A stretch of 42,677 nucleotides of DNA from Fidelibacterota bacterium TCS52 (GTDB lineage: Bacteria > Fidelibacterota > Fidelibacteria > Fidelibacterales > Fidelibacteraceae), in NCBI GenBank assembly GCA_001577215.1, contig LSCC01000005.1, forward strand, positions 1-42,677, written 5' to 3'. Each line of letters starts with the position of its first letter. Within the stretch, counting starts at the first letter, position 1. The position numbers and the translations under genes are program-made. Below are positions 1 through 10,000 of this stretch, piece by piece. The notes beneath the pieces were generated by a model that saw only the letters and a program-made list of their open reading frames with translations, did no database searches and was not told where the DNA came from.

Positions 1-1013
1 TTTGGTTTAGGGAATGTGAAATTTTTTAAATTACCTTCACCGGCAATGGTGGTTTTAAGTGTAACAGCTTGGTTAGCTTCTATCTCTGAATTACTTAACT
101 TTACCGATAAATTAAAGTTACCAACCGCTCCGGTAAATGTATCATAAACACAATTCGGTAACTTTATCACATTGATATTTTTTGCAGGTGCAATAGTATT
201 TACAACATTATTTCTATTTATACTAAAAAACGAATCAAACGGATCATTTGAACGACGATTAGCACTTACTTCTATTCTTAAATTCTGTGGAGGAATTTCC
301 AACTTTCCAATTTCAGTTGGGGTTAAAACCAAATTAAATAAATCAGCTGTTTTATATTGAATTCCATTTATCACTTCTGTTGAAACTTTCGGATTTTTAA
401 TTAAATTTTGCTTCTCGATCATAAATCCGGGAATTGTATTTATTTTGGGAATATTATAATCAATAATATTTATTTTAGTATATAATCGATATGTTATTAC
501 AATTGATTCTCCCAAATAAACGGAAGATTTTTCACAGATAGGATCCACAAATAATTTTTCATCAACTTGACTATTAATTCTCTGACGACTATTATTGCTA
601 TTGCTACTTTTTTTATTTTGTTTTTTTTGTGTTTGACTGGTTACGGTTATAATAATATTATTTGTTTTGTAATTCTTTCCTTTGAATTTTATATCAAAAG
701 ATGGGATTGTTAATTTACCCGTTTTTTTTGCTACAATTTGATATGTCAATTTTTTTGTAGAAGTTGTTTTACCATTTATCCAGCTAAAATTTGACGATCG
801 AGAAGGTCCACCAATTACTTTAAAACTATTATCTAAATCAAAATCAAATTTTGGGAAATCACTAAAATCAGTAAATTCAATAGTAAGATTTATCGGAGTT
901 CGTAAATTTGTAACTGTTTTATCTACAGAAACATCGATTTTACGCTCAGCAAATAAAACCAATGGAATTACTATTAATAATATTGTTATTTTTTTAAAAT
1001 AAATTTTAATCAT
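1..1013 (-). CDS. batD: BatD-like protein, C-terminus beyond window
   Basis: This open frame runs on the minus strand from an ATG at 1013-1011 to the window edge without a stop, about 337 codons, so the gene is partial. I translated it by hand. The N-terminus is a hydrophobic signal-like stretch (about residues 8-21, ending near LFAE). It is followed by beta-rich, immunoglobulin-like segments, including a tryptophan-containing stretch near residue 80 and a polar low-complexity linker rich in Asn, Ser, Gln and Lys near residues 130-150. BatD proteins are secreted or periplasmic, membrane-anchored partners of BatA and BatB. The gene lies about 50 bases downstream of batC in the same direction, the usual Bat order A-B-C-D. 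The call rests on position, signal peptide and general resemblance; the C-terminal membrane anchor is outside the window. Confidence 0.8.
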   Translation of the reverse strand, partial: MIKIYFKKITILLIVIPLVLFAERKIDVSVDKTVTNLRTPINLTIEFTDFSDFPKFDFDLDNSFKVIGGPSRSSNFSWINGKTTSTKKLTYQIVAKKTGKLTIPSFDIKFKGKNYKTNNIIITVTSQTQKKQNKKSSNSNNSRQRINSQVDEKLFVDPICEKSSVYLGESIVITYRLYTKINIIDYNIPKINTIPGFMIEKQNLIKNPKVSTEVINGIQYKTADLFNLVLTPTEIGKLEIPPQNLRIEVSANRRSNDPFDSFFSINRNNVVNTIAPAKNINVIKLPNCVYDTFTGAVGNFNLSVKLSNSEIEANQAVTLKTTIAGEGNLKNFTFPKP

Positions 1014-1062
1014 TTTGTTTTAAGTTCCAAACATATAATAAAATACTAAAAAAATAGATGTT

Positions 1063-1839
1063 TTACCAATCCTTACTTTTCTTTATTTTTTTCCCTTTCA
1101 TTTTATGACGAATTAATTTTTTAATCGATTTAAGTTCTCTCTCTTTTACAGCATCTAAAATATTTTTTGCCTGTTCTTTAGTTATGCTCTTTATTTTCAT
1201 CTCCTGCATTTTCTTTTTGTCTTCATTCTCATTAAATTTTTCACTACCTTTGGATTGCTGTTTTTCTCTATTTTCTTGTTCTTTGTTTTTTGATTTGTCT
1301 TTTTGAGATTCATTATTAGAATCGGATTTTTGTTTTTTGTTTTGCTGTTGATCTTGCTTTTGATCCTTTTGTTTCTGTTGTTTTTTATTTTGTTGTTTCT
1401 GTTTTTCTATTAATTTTCTAACGGTTTCATACATTACTTTATTATCAAAATCGTTCGGATTATACTGAATACTCTTTTTAAAATGCGCCAATGCTTGTTG
1501 AAGATCCTTTTTTTTCAAACTGATCTGACCAAGGTTATATTCTGTTTTAGACAACAAATCTTCATCTTCGCTGTTCAAAGATTGCAAATAATTATTCTCT
1601 GCTTCTTCAAGCTGTCCTAATTTTTGTGCAGCTGCTGCGGTATTATAACTTAAAATTGAATTATCTTTTCTTTCCTTATCTAATTTATATTTATAATAAT
1701 TATATGCTTTTTTATATTTACCGCCTTTATATGCTGCAGTTCCGGGATCTTCGGCGAATATTACATTTATAAATATTAAAATAATAATGGCCAATTTAAA
1801 TAGATTTTTGACAATATTTTCTTTATTTTTAATTTTCAT
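1063..1839 (-). CDS. batC: BatC-like TPR protein
   Basis: A 258-residue protein with an N-terminal hydrophobic signal segment (about residues 12-29, ending FAEDPG). Two to three tetratricopeptide repeats follow at about residues 33-140 (NxAxAAQKLGQLEEAE and YNLGQISLKKKDLQQALAHF are typical). A very Lys/Gln/Asn/Asp-rich unstructured stretch spans about residues 145-215, and the tail is basic. BatC proteins are periplasmic TPR proteins thought to scaffold the BatA-BatB-BatD complex. The start codon lies 11 bases inside the end of batB, so the two are probably translationally coupled. The polyglutamine-lysine stretch is compositionally extreme but in frame. The molecular function of Bat systems is still uncertain. 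Confidence 0.82.
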   Translation of the reverse strand: MKIKNKENIVKNLFKLAIIILIFINVIFAEDPGTAAYKGGKYKKAYNYYKYKLDKERKDNSILSYNTAAAAQKLGQLEEAENNYLQSLNSEDEDLLSKTEYNLGQISLKKKDLQQALAHFKKSIQYNPNDFDNKVMYETVRKLIEKQKQQNKKQQKQKDQKQDQQQNKKQKSDSNNESQKDKSKNKEQENREKQQSKGSEKFNENEDKKKMQEMKIKSITKEQAKNILDAVKERELKSIKKLIRHKMKGKKIKKSKDW

Positions 1840-2857
1840 TTTTACTAAAACTTTTCTTCTTTAAATAATTTGGTAAAAAATATTCAAACAATAACAAAAC
1901 CAAACCAAATACCAAAAATATTTGAAATAATTCTCTATACTTCGTAAAACCATGTGTTTTGAATTCTTCTTTGTTCAAAGTATTTATGTTTTTATATATT
2001 TTACTTAAAGGTGATCTTGTTTCATTTAAACGTAAATATTTACCATTTGTTTTTCTTGCGATTTGTTTTAATGTACTTTCTTGCAATTCAGTAGTTATTA
2101 CCTTATTTCTACTATCTCTTTTATAATCAATTATTTTATCATTTTTGTTATAAATTGGTATTGGACCACCTTTTAAGGTGCCTACTCCAATAGAATAAAT
2201 AATTATTCCGTTTTCCTTTGCATTTTCAATCGATTTGTTAATTTCCTGTTCATGATCTTCGCCATCACTAATGATTATTAACGCTTTGTCTCTCTTTGAA
2301 TCCTCAGGAAATGATCTTGTTGCAATATTTATAGCGTCTGCAATAGCAGTTCCCTGTACAGGCAATAATTTTTCATCCATAATATTCAATAGCATTGAAG
2401 CAGCTCGATGATCTAATGTCAATGGGCATTGAAGGTGAACAACTCCGGCGAACCCTATCAGACCAATTCTATCTCCTCGCAAATTCCCGATAAATTTTTT
2501 CAATTCAAATTTTGACCTTTCTAACCTGCTTGGAGAAATATCCGTTGCAATCATACTATTTGATAGATCCAACGCAACTATTATGTCAACACCCTCTCTC
2601 TTCAACTCCTCAATATCCGTTCCAATACGTAAACCCGAAGCACCTATTATCAATAGAATAATTACCAATAATTCTATCAAAAAATGAAACTTTTTTAGTG
2701 AGTAATTATTTTTTCCCCTCAATTTTTTGAGCATATTGTTATTAATATGGGAATTAATCATTTTCATCATTCTCTTGTTCTTTAATACACGAAATATGAT
2801 CAATACAGGTACAATAAATAATAACCATAATATTTCAGGATGAGCAAATTCTATCAT
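1829..2857 (-). CDS. batB: BatB-like von Willebrand A domain membrane protein
   Basis: I chose the ATG at 2857, giving 342 residues. It overlaps the batA stop as ATGA and has a GGAG ribosome site about seven bases upstream. An in-frame TTG at 2872 would add five residues. Two N-terminal membrane helices (about residues 5-20 and 55-75) precede a von Willebrand factor A domain. Its metal-ion adhesion site is visible as DLSNS, the later Thr in QGTAIADA, and Asp in SDGEDH. One C-terminal helix (about residues 310-330) closes the protein, so the domain sits on one side of the inner membrane. It probably forms a complex with BatA. Confidence 0.88.
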   Translation of the reverse strand: MIEFAHPEILWLLFIVPVLIIFRVLKNKRMMKMINSHINNNMLKKLRGKNNYSLKKFHFLIELLVIILLIIGASGLRIGTDIEELKREGVDIIVALDLSNSMIATDISPSRLERSKFELKKFIGNLRGDRIGLIGFAGVVHLQCPLTLDHRAASMLLNIMDEKLLPVQGTAIADAINIATRSFPEDSKRDKALIIISDGEDHEQEINKSIENAKENGIIIYSIGVGTLKGGPIPIYNKNDKIIDYKRDSRNKVITTELQESTLKQIARKTNGKYLRLNETRSPLSKIYKNINTLNKEEFKTHGFTKYRELFQIFLVFGLVLLLFEYFLPNYLKKKSFSKNEN

Positions 2858-3825
2858 GGGTAAACTCTCCAAATAATTTTTGAAAGAATTAATTCAATAA
2901 TAAATAGCAAAATTGCCGGTAATAGAAACCATAAATATTTTTCCGCCCAGTCAGTATATTTATCAACATTAACTTCCGTTTTTTCCATTTTTGATATTTC
3001 TTCCCAAATATTTTTTAATTTTTCATTTGAATTTGCTATAAAAAACTTTCCGCCCGTGAAATTAGCTATTTTAGTTAAAAGTTCCTCATTTACCGGTGGA
3101 ACTCTTTGAAAACTCCAAAAATTATTATTTAACTTTCCGTCACCTCCTCCCATAGCAATAGTATATATTTTTATGTCGAATTCTTTGGCAAATTTCGCCC
3201 CTGTGATCGGATCAATATCACCTGCATTATTATCTCCATCACTTAATAAAATCACTACTTTACTTTTAGCTTCCGAATCTCGCAGCCGATTAATACTATT
3301 ACTAATTGCTAATCCAATCGCAGTACCATCTAATTCTTTTGGAATTATCTTCATATCAGAAACGATATTTATTAAAACATCATAATCAACGGTCAATGGA
3401 CATTGTAAAAAAGATTCACCGGCAAAAACAACTAATCCAATTCTGTCTGTTTTTCTTCCTTCAATAAATTCTACAGCAACTTTTTTTGATGCTTCTAATC
3501 GGTTCGGTTTGAAATCTTCTATCTGCATTGATCCGGAAATATCCAAAGCAAGAATAATATCAATGCCTTTTTTCTTTATATTTTTAGTTACATTTCCAAT
3601 TTGAGGACGAGCAAGAGCAAAAATAATTAAGACAATAATTATAAATTTTAACAATATTGGTAATTGTGTTTTTACATTTAATTTTGGAGTTATTTGTTCA
3701 ATTATATCTAATGTACCAATGCGCAATGTCTCAAAATTATCATTTTTTTTGAGCCAATATAAAATCGTAATCCCTATCGGGAGAATCAATAATATGAACA
3801 TATATGGAAAAGCAAATCTAAACAT
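2854..3825 (-). CDS. batA: BatA-like von Willebrand A domain membrane protein
   Basis: A 323-residue protein with N-terminal membrane helices (about residues 5-24 and 55-72), a von Willebrand factor A domain, and a C-terminal helix near residues 298-317. The complete MIDAS metal site is visible: DISGS, the Thr of DGTAIG, and the Asp of LSDGDNN. It is the first gene of the bat cluster here. In many Bacteroidetes and spirochaetes a MoxR AAA+ ATPase and a DUF58 protein precede it. Neither is present here: the upstream neighbour is an unrelated hydrolase about 100 bases away. BatA and BatB are paralogues, as the shared LQCPLT motif after the MIDAS shows. Confidence 0.88.
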   Translation of the reverse strand: MFRFAFPYMFILLILPIGITILYWLKKNDNFETLRIGTLDIIEQITPKLNVKTQLPILLKFIIIVLIIFALARPQIGNVTKNIKKKGIDIILALDISGSMQIEDFKPNRLEASKKVAVEFIEGRKTDRIGLVVFAGESFLQCPLTVDYDVLINIVSDMKIIPKELDGTAIGLAISNSINRLRDSEAKSKVVILLSDGDNNAGDIDPITGAKFAKEFDIKIYTIAMGGGDGKLNNNFWSFQRVPPVNEELLTKIANFTGGKFFIANSNEKLKNIWEEISKMEKTEVNVDKYTDWAEKYLWFLLPAILLFIIELILSKIIWRVYP

Positions 3826-3925
3826 AATTTAATTGACTATAATATTTTCCTTTCATTTTTTTCATTATTCTCATTTTTTAGTAATAATTTAATAAAAAGT
3901 TCCAAAAAATCTGATTTGTATTTAA

Positions 3926-4621
3926 TTAATTATTATTAATATTTTTGTTTACAATATCACTTAAGAACCACAATACAATATCAACTATTTCTTTATCCAC
4001 ATCTTTTTGTGATCTTTTGGTATTTGATAGTAATTTTAGTGAATGATCTGTTTCAGGAATGAGCATCAATCTAGCATATGGATTTAAAGCGCCGACTAAC
4101 AATTCAATTTTTTTATTATCTGAATATTTATCGTTCGTTCCTTGAATAAAAAACATTGGTTTTTTTAGAGCAAACAATAATTTACTTGGTAATGGAATTT
4201 TCAAAAATGTTACTTTCTGTGGATAACCTAAAAATAAATAACCTATGATCTTATCGGAAATAATTCTTGAAGAAACAATTGAACTTAGTGATTTTCCACC
4301 TACAAAAAAATAATCATTCTTGAATTCTTCCTTGCTTTGAATGTATCCAAATACCTTTTTATAAATTTTTTTTAAATGACCTATTCCCAAAAAAATTTTT
4401 ATTTTTTTATTTGCAAACGGATAATCAAATTTTATAACATTTACATTTTCAGCAATTAAATAATCGGATAAATAATTTAATAATTCATCATTCATACCTT
4501 TGTAATATCCGGGACCAATTATTAAGGTTACATTTGATTTTTTCTGTTTTGCCTTATTAATTGATACTTTAATAGTTTTTTTATGTGATATTTTTAATAA
4601 TTCGATATTATTTTTATTCAT
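3926..4621 (-). CDS. alpha/beta hydrolase, KANL3/Tex30-like family
   Basis: A 231-residue cytoplasmic protein with no signal peptide. The fold features of a small alpha/beta hydrolase are visible: an early strand and oxyanion region (TLIIGPGYYKGMND), a nucleophile elbow read as GGKSLSS at about residue 115, a probable acid in QGTNDKY, and a probable catalytic His in ETDHSL. The elbow does not match GxSxG exactly, because the last glycine is a serine. Tex30/KANL3-like proteins and dienelactone hydrolases are the closest family I can suggest; no substrate can be named. The gene sits alone between ftsK and the bat cluster, 55 bases from the ftsK stop, and may be co-transcribed with ftsK. Confidence 0.6.
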   Translation of the reverse strand: MNKNNIELLKISHKKTIKVSINKAKQKKSNVTLIIGPGYYKGMNDELLNYLSDYLIAENVNVIKFDYPFANKKIKIFLGIGHLKKIYKKVFGYIQSKEEFKNDYFFVGGKSLSSIVSSRIISDKIIGYLFLGYPQKVTFLKIPLPSKLLFALKKPMFFIQGTNDKYSDNKKIELLVGALNPYARLMLIPETDHSLKLLSNTKRSQKDVDKEIVDIVLWFLSDIVNKNINNN

Positions 4622-4675
4622 AAAATTGTTTTTTATATTTATTTAATATTTATTGATTAGAGAAAATATTTTTGA

Positions 4676-6973
4676 TCAATCTTCATCGAGGTAATCGTAA
4701 TTTTGCTCCAAATAATCCGGTCCTACTAAAACCTCTCTTGCTTTTGAACCTGTAAAAGGACCAACTATCTCAGCATCTTCCAATTGATCTACCATTCTTG
4801 CTGCTCTACTGTATCCTACCTTAAGTCGTCTTTGAATTAATGATATAGATCCCTGCTGATGAGTTACTACAAGTTTTAACGCTTCGCCAAAAAGTTCATC
4901 ACGATCATCATCGCCATCTATACTGATCTTTGCAGAATCTTCTTTTTCTTTTGCTGTTGGAAGTATAAACTCATCTTTTTCACTTGGTTGCTTTTTAATA
5001 TGTCCTAAGACATCTTCAATCTCTTCCAATGTAATATATGCATTATGCACACGAATTGGTTCTGATGTTCCCGGAGATAAAAATAACAGATCACCCTTGC
5101 CCAACAATTTTTCCGCTCCAGCGGTATCCAAAATAGTTCTACTGTCAATTTTTGTAGGAACCTGAAATCCTATTCTCGCCGGAAAATTAGACCTGATCAC
5201 TCCTGTAATAACATCAACAGTCGGTCTTTGTGTGGCAACAACTAAATGAATACCAACTGCTCTTGCCATTTGTGCTAAACGAGCAATGGGAGCTTCAACC
5301 TCTTTACTACCAATTAACATTAAATCTGCTAATTCATCAATAATTACGACAATATAAGGTAAGATTTCTCCATCTTCGTCTTTTTCCATCTTTTTATTAT
5401 ATTCACTAATATTTCTCACAGTTGCATCAGCTAATAAACCATATCTACATTCCATTTCAACCTCAGCACTTCTTAACGCCAACACCGCATTTTTTGCATT
5501 GGTTATCACATATTCATCAATATCTTCACTTGTAATTAAATGATATGGCTCCAGTGCTTTATAAATTGAAAGTTCTAATTTTTTTGGATCTACTAGAATA
5601 AATTTCACTTGTTCCGGTTTGGCTCGATATAAAATAGACATAATCAAGGTATTTATGCATACTGATTTTCCCGACCCTGTTGTTCCGGCTATAAGTACAT
5701 GTGGCATTTTTGCTAAATTGAAAATAAATGGATCACCTTTAGCAGTTTTCCCTAAAGCAACTGTTAAAATATTTTCCGCATTAACAAATTTTTTTGAATT
5801 GACTATTGACCTCAATAATACCAACTCAGGATGTCTATTTGGAATTTCTACACCAACGACTTTCTTTCCGGGAATTGGAGCTATAATTCTAATTCTTTTC
5901 GCGGCCATAACTCTTGCAATATCATCTGATAAAACAGAGATCTTATTTACTCTTACACCAGTAGCTGGTTCTACTTCATACAATGTAACTACCGGTCCTG
6001 GGACAACTCTAACAACCTTCCCTGTAACACTGAAATCTGCTAAAGTTTTAGTCAATAATTCGGCATTCTCCTCCATTTCCTGTGGATCTATTTTTTCACT
6101 ATGATGAGGAACTTTTAACAATTCTACACTTGGTAAAGTATATTTTTGTCGTTTTTTCTTTTCTTTTGTCTCAGCATCATAATTTACTTCTTCATCATCA
6201 ATTTTTTTTGTCACTTTATATTCCGGAATATATTCATCATTAGTATCTTTTTCAGAACCTTTTTCTTTACTTACTAGTTGATGGTCTATTTTTGGAATTC
6301 TATCTCCACTTTTTTGAATAACATCAGATTTTTTTTCTGGTTTTTCAACTTCTGATTCTCTATGTATTTTCACTTTTTCATTTTTAGTGTTTTGTGTTTT
6401 TTTATCTTTTCTCTTGAAAATTTTTCTAAATAATAATTCAAACGGATAATACAAACTCAATCCAAAAAAACCGAAAATGAGAACGATCAAACTAACAGCT
6501 ATAACAATTAATGCAGGAAGTACACCCAACCAATCCATCAATAATGTCGAAATTACACCTCCAACAAAACCACCAAATGAATAATCACCAGGTAAATTAA
6601 ACAAATTATAAACATAAGGCATAGAGAAAGTAATAGATAACAATAATAACACTCCCAAAAAATATAGAGTAAAGCGTATTAATTTCTCTTTATCCTTTTT
6701 GGCAAAAGTCCACCAACCCCATAAAAATATCAGTGGAATAAATCCCCAGGAAAAATATCCCAATCCTAATTTGATAAAAAAATAAGATATAAATACACCA
6801 ACAATTCCCATTGCATTATTAATTAAAAAATGTCTTGAGATAAGCAATTCATCATTGGGAGAATACGAATATAAACTGATTCCAATAAAAATAGAAATTA
6901 TTATCAATAAAACCCCTATGACTTCTAATTGATATTCCGAAAAGTTAAAATATCCTTTTAATTTATTTTTCAA
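4676..6973 (-). CDS. ftsK: DNA translocase FtsK/SpoIIIE
   Basis: ATP-driven double-stranded DNA pump that clears the chromosome from the division septum. The N-terminal part has four or five membrane helices, followed by a charged Lys/Glu linker. The RecA-like motor follows, with Walker A GTTGSGKS and Walker B VVIIDELADLM. The C-terminal winged-helix gamma domain (GSISLIQRRLKVGYSRAARM) recognises polar DNA sequences and activates XerCD. The open frame reaches a TTG at 7051 that has no ribosome site. A TTG at 6973 is preceded by GGAAGG at five bases and gives a normal FtsK N-terminus, so I prefer it (764 residues; the 7051 start gives 791). It lies downstream of the AddA-like gene in the same direction. 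Confidence 0.93.
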   Translation of the reverse strand: MKNKLKGYFNFSEYQLEVIGVLLIIISIFIGISLYSYSPNDELLISRHFLINNAMGIVGVFISYFFIKLGLGYFSWGFIPLIFLWGWWTFAKKDKEKLIRFTLYFLGVLLLLSITFSMPYVYNLFNLPGDYSFGGFVGGVISTLLMDWLGVLPALIVIAVSLIVLIFGFFGLSLYYPFELLFRKIFKRKDKKTQNTKNEKVKIHRESEVEKPEKKSDVIQKSGDRIPKIDHQLVSKEKGSEKDTNDEYIPEYKVTKKIDDEEVNYDAETKEKKKRQKYTLPSVELLKVPHHSEKIDPQEMEENAELLTKTLADFSVTGKVVRVVPGPVVTLYEVEPATGVRVNKISVLSDDIARVMAAKRIRIIAPIPGKKVVGVEIPNRHPELVLLRSIVNSKKFVNAENILTVALGKTAKGDPFIFNLAKMPHVLIAGTTGSGKSVCINTLIMSILYRAKPEQVKFILVDPKKLELSIYKALEPYHLITSEDIDEYVITNAKNAVLALRSAEVEMECRYGLLADATVRNISEYNKKMEKDEDGEILPYIVVIIDELADLMLIGSKEVEAPIARLAQMARAVGIHLVVATQRPTVDVITGVIRSNFPARIGFQVPTKIDSRTILDTAGAEKLLGKGDLLFLSPGTSEPIRVHNAYITLEEIEDVLGHIKKQPSEKDEFILPTAKEKEDSAKISIDGDDDRDELFGEALKLVVTHQQGSISLIQRRLKVGYSRAARMVDQLEDAEIVGPFTGSKAREVLVGPDYLEQNYDYLDED

Positions 6974-7090
6974 TTTTACCTTCCATAATTTAAATTTAAT
7001 CCTATTATTATTATCAATTAGTAATTTAAACAAAAAAATAAAGATATTCAACTAAGAATTATTTTTATTCTAAAATTCCGAGGTAGATAA

Positions 7091-10000
7091 CTAATCTTTC
7101 ATTCCATTCAAATGTGTTTTCAACTTCTCAAAAACTTTCTTCTTTGAAATTTCCGGATATTCCGATTGAATATAGTTTTCTATCTTACTTCTATTTTTTT
7201 CTAAATTCCACCAACACATTTCCATTACTTTATGAAAGATCACTCCAAAATTCCTGTTGAATTCTCCATTTACACTTTGTAAGTCAGGATATTTTATTTG
7301 CGGAAATGTAGAATCCATAATATCATGCGGATTTAATTCTAAATATTTTTTTTTCCATTTGTCAATCTCGAAATTTTTCCACTTCTCTCCTTTTTGCTTT
7401 TGGGTATTATCTAAATATTGACTGACTTCATCAAAAACATCACTTCCGAAATACTTTTCAATTTTTGTTTGTGAATGTGAAGTCGCATCTATGGATTTTT
7501 TTTCAAACTCATTCGAAATATCGTAAATTTTCCTGATTTCTTTATTCCACCAATTATTTGCTTTGGATTCATCTGTCAATTTCGAAATGTCAGCTAAAAA
7601 GTATATCTTATAAATAGCTCTTGTTACTGCAACATAAAATAACCGTTTATTTTCTGCTTCAACTTCTTTCTTATCAATTAATTTAATTTTCTTTAGTAAA
7701 TTTGTCTTTACAAATTCATCTTTTCCATCTGTAAGAGAAATACCAACTTCCTTAATTTCTTTATCGTTATTGTTTTTAATATCACCAAAATGAATTTGCG
7801 ACCTGTCACTATCTCCTTTTCCTGCTAATTCAGGAAGAATAACAATCGGAAATTCCAATCCCTTGGCTTTATGAATTGTCATAATTTGTACTAAATTTTT
7901 ACTTGGCAATTCTGCCTGAGCAATTTTACTATTTTGGCTGATTTGGAATTTGAAAAATTCATAGATCCCATTTAAACTAACTCCATCTAAAACAAGCTGA
8001 AAAATGATATTGATAATTTTATCAAAATTCGCTAATCGTTGCTTTCCACCTATTTCACTAAAATATCCTAATTCTCTATCATTTTCGGATAGAATTTTAT
8101 ATATCAATTTATCAAAAGAATATTTTTTTGATAATTCTCTCCAATTTTTAATTTCCTCAATAACATATTTCAATTTTGGATTATTTTTTAGTTGTGTATA
8201 AACATTTTTATATTTTTTATTTGATAATAATTTATGAATTTGCAAATCACTTACGGAAAAAAACGGACTTCTCAATAATCCAACAAGTGCCAAATCATCA
8301 TACGGATTTATTAGAATTCGTATAAAATGAAAAATATCAGATGCTTCCTGCTGATTAAACAATCCCTTCCCTGATACAATTTCAAAATCAATATTGTGTT
8401 GCTGAAAAATTCTCAAATATTTTTGGATATTAGTAAATTTCCTTAATAAAATTGCAATTACAGGACCTTTTTCATTTGTAAAATTATTTTCTTTTGCCCA
8501 TTTTAAAGCATCTTTAACATTCATTACTGTTTGTAATACTTCCAAATCCTTGATCTTATTATCATCATTATTATTTTTACAAATATTTATTGTGCAACAA
8601 ATTTCCGTATTTTTTGCAATCTCTTTATTTGATTGATTTGGATCAACGAATTTTGTCTGATTAAAAAATGCTTCATAAGGTTTTCTTATTTCAGTAGAAT
8701 TTTTCATTACTTTTGGAAATATTTTATTTATTACATTGTTAATATAATTTTCCGAAGATCGATAATTGTCGTTAAAATCAATTATATTATCATTTGACTT
8801 ATCAATTATTTCGCGTGCAATATTCATAATTTTAACATCGGCATTATTAAAACGATATATCGACTGCTTCATATCACCAACTATAAATAGGCCTTTTTTT
8901 CGTAAATCACCGGAATCATTACTCGCAATTTTTTTAATAATTTTCCAACGAAGATCATTCGTATCCTGAAATTCATCAACCATTATATGAGAATATCTAT
9001 TTCTATATTTTTTGCAAATCTTATTATCTTTTAAAATTTCATTTGTCTTGCAAATTACGTCATTGAAAGTCAAATAATTATGATCATTTTTGTATTTATT
9101 TAATATTTCGACAAATTCTTCATACAAAGTGATCAATGATTTATAGATTGGAATCGATTCACGATCTAAACTATTTGGAGTTGAAATAACTTGTTCAATT
9201 GGAATATCAATTTTTAAATTATTAATAAATTCTTTGATCTCATCTTTAAATTTATTGCCCCAATCATTTTTAGATCCCGGAAATCTGCTTAGATATTTTT
9301 CGTTTTTTTTAGTTAAAAATTCAACTAATACTTCATTTATAAATTTATTTCGCTTTTGAAAATTGGGATATTTTTCAATTTTTGAAATTTTCCTATTAAT
9401 TTCAATTTCTTTTAACTTTATAAACCCTTCGTTATTTACATCTTTAATATTATTCTGAGCATCTATCCATAACATTTTGAATTTATTGTTCCATTTGTCA
9501 ACAGCAAATTTTGGAGTATAATTTTTTAACCAATCTTGCCAAATATCATTCTCAGATTTAAAATTTATTCTTTCGATCCAATCTGATAATTCCTCTTTGT
9601 GTTGATCAAAAAATTCAAAAAATTGTTTAACTTTATTAATTGTTGATTTGTCTAATATTTTTTCTAAATCTTTATTCCAATTTTTAGATTTTTCTTTAAG
9701 AAATTCATCTAATAATTCGTCAAAGTTCTTCTTTGCAATTGATTCATCTTCTAATCTAAACGAAGGGTCTAATCCAATTTTATGAGCATTTTCCTTTAAT
9801 ATTTTATTACAAAATCCATCGATAGTTGAGATCATATTTTGTGAAAATGTTGAACGAAGCCACCCTTTATATTCATTATATTTTTCGGAACGCAAATTTT
9901 CGCCAAACTCGATACCTTGTTCATCTAATGTAACAATTGGATTTTTCGATAATAGAATATTCAAATCCTTATAGATCCTATTTTCCATTTCCGCCGCAGC

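Noticed and set aside
172..360. 62-codon plus-strand open frame near the window start
   Set aside because: The minus strand holds a continuous batD-like frame over the same bases with a signal peptide; the plus frame is its shadow.
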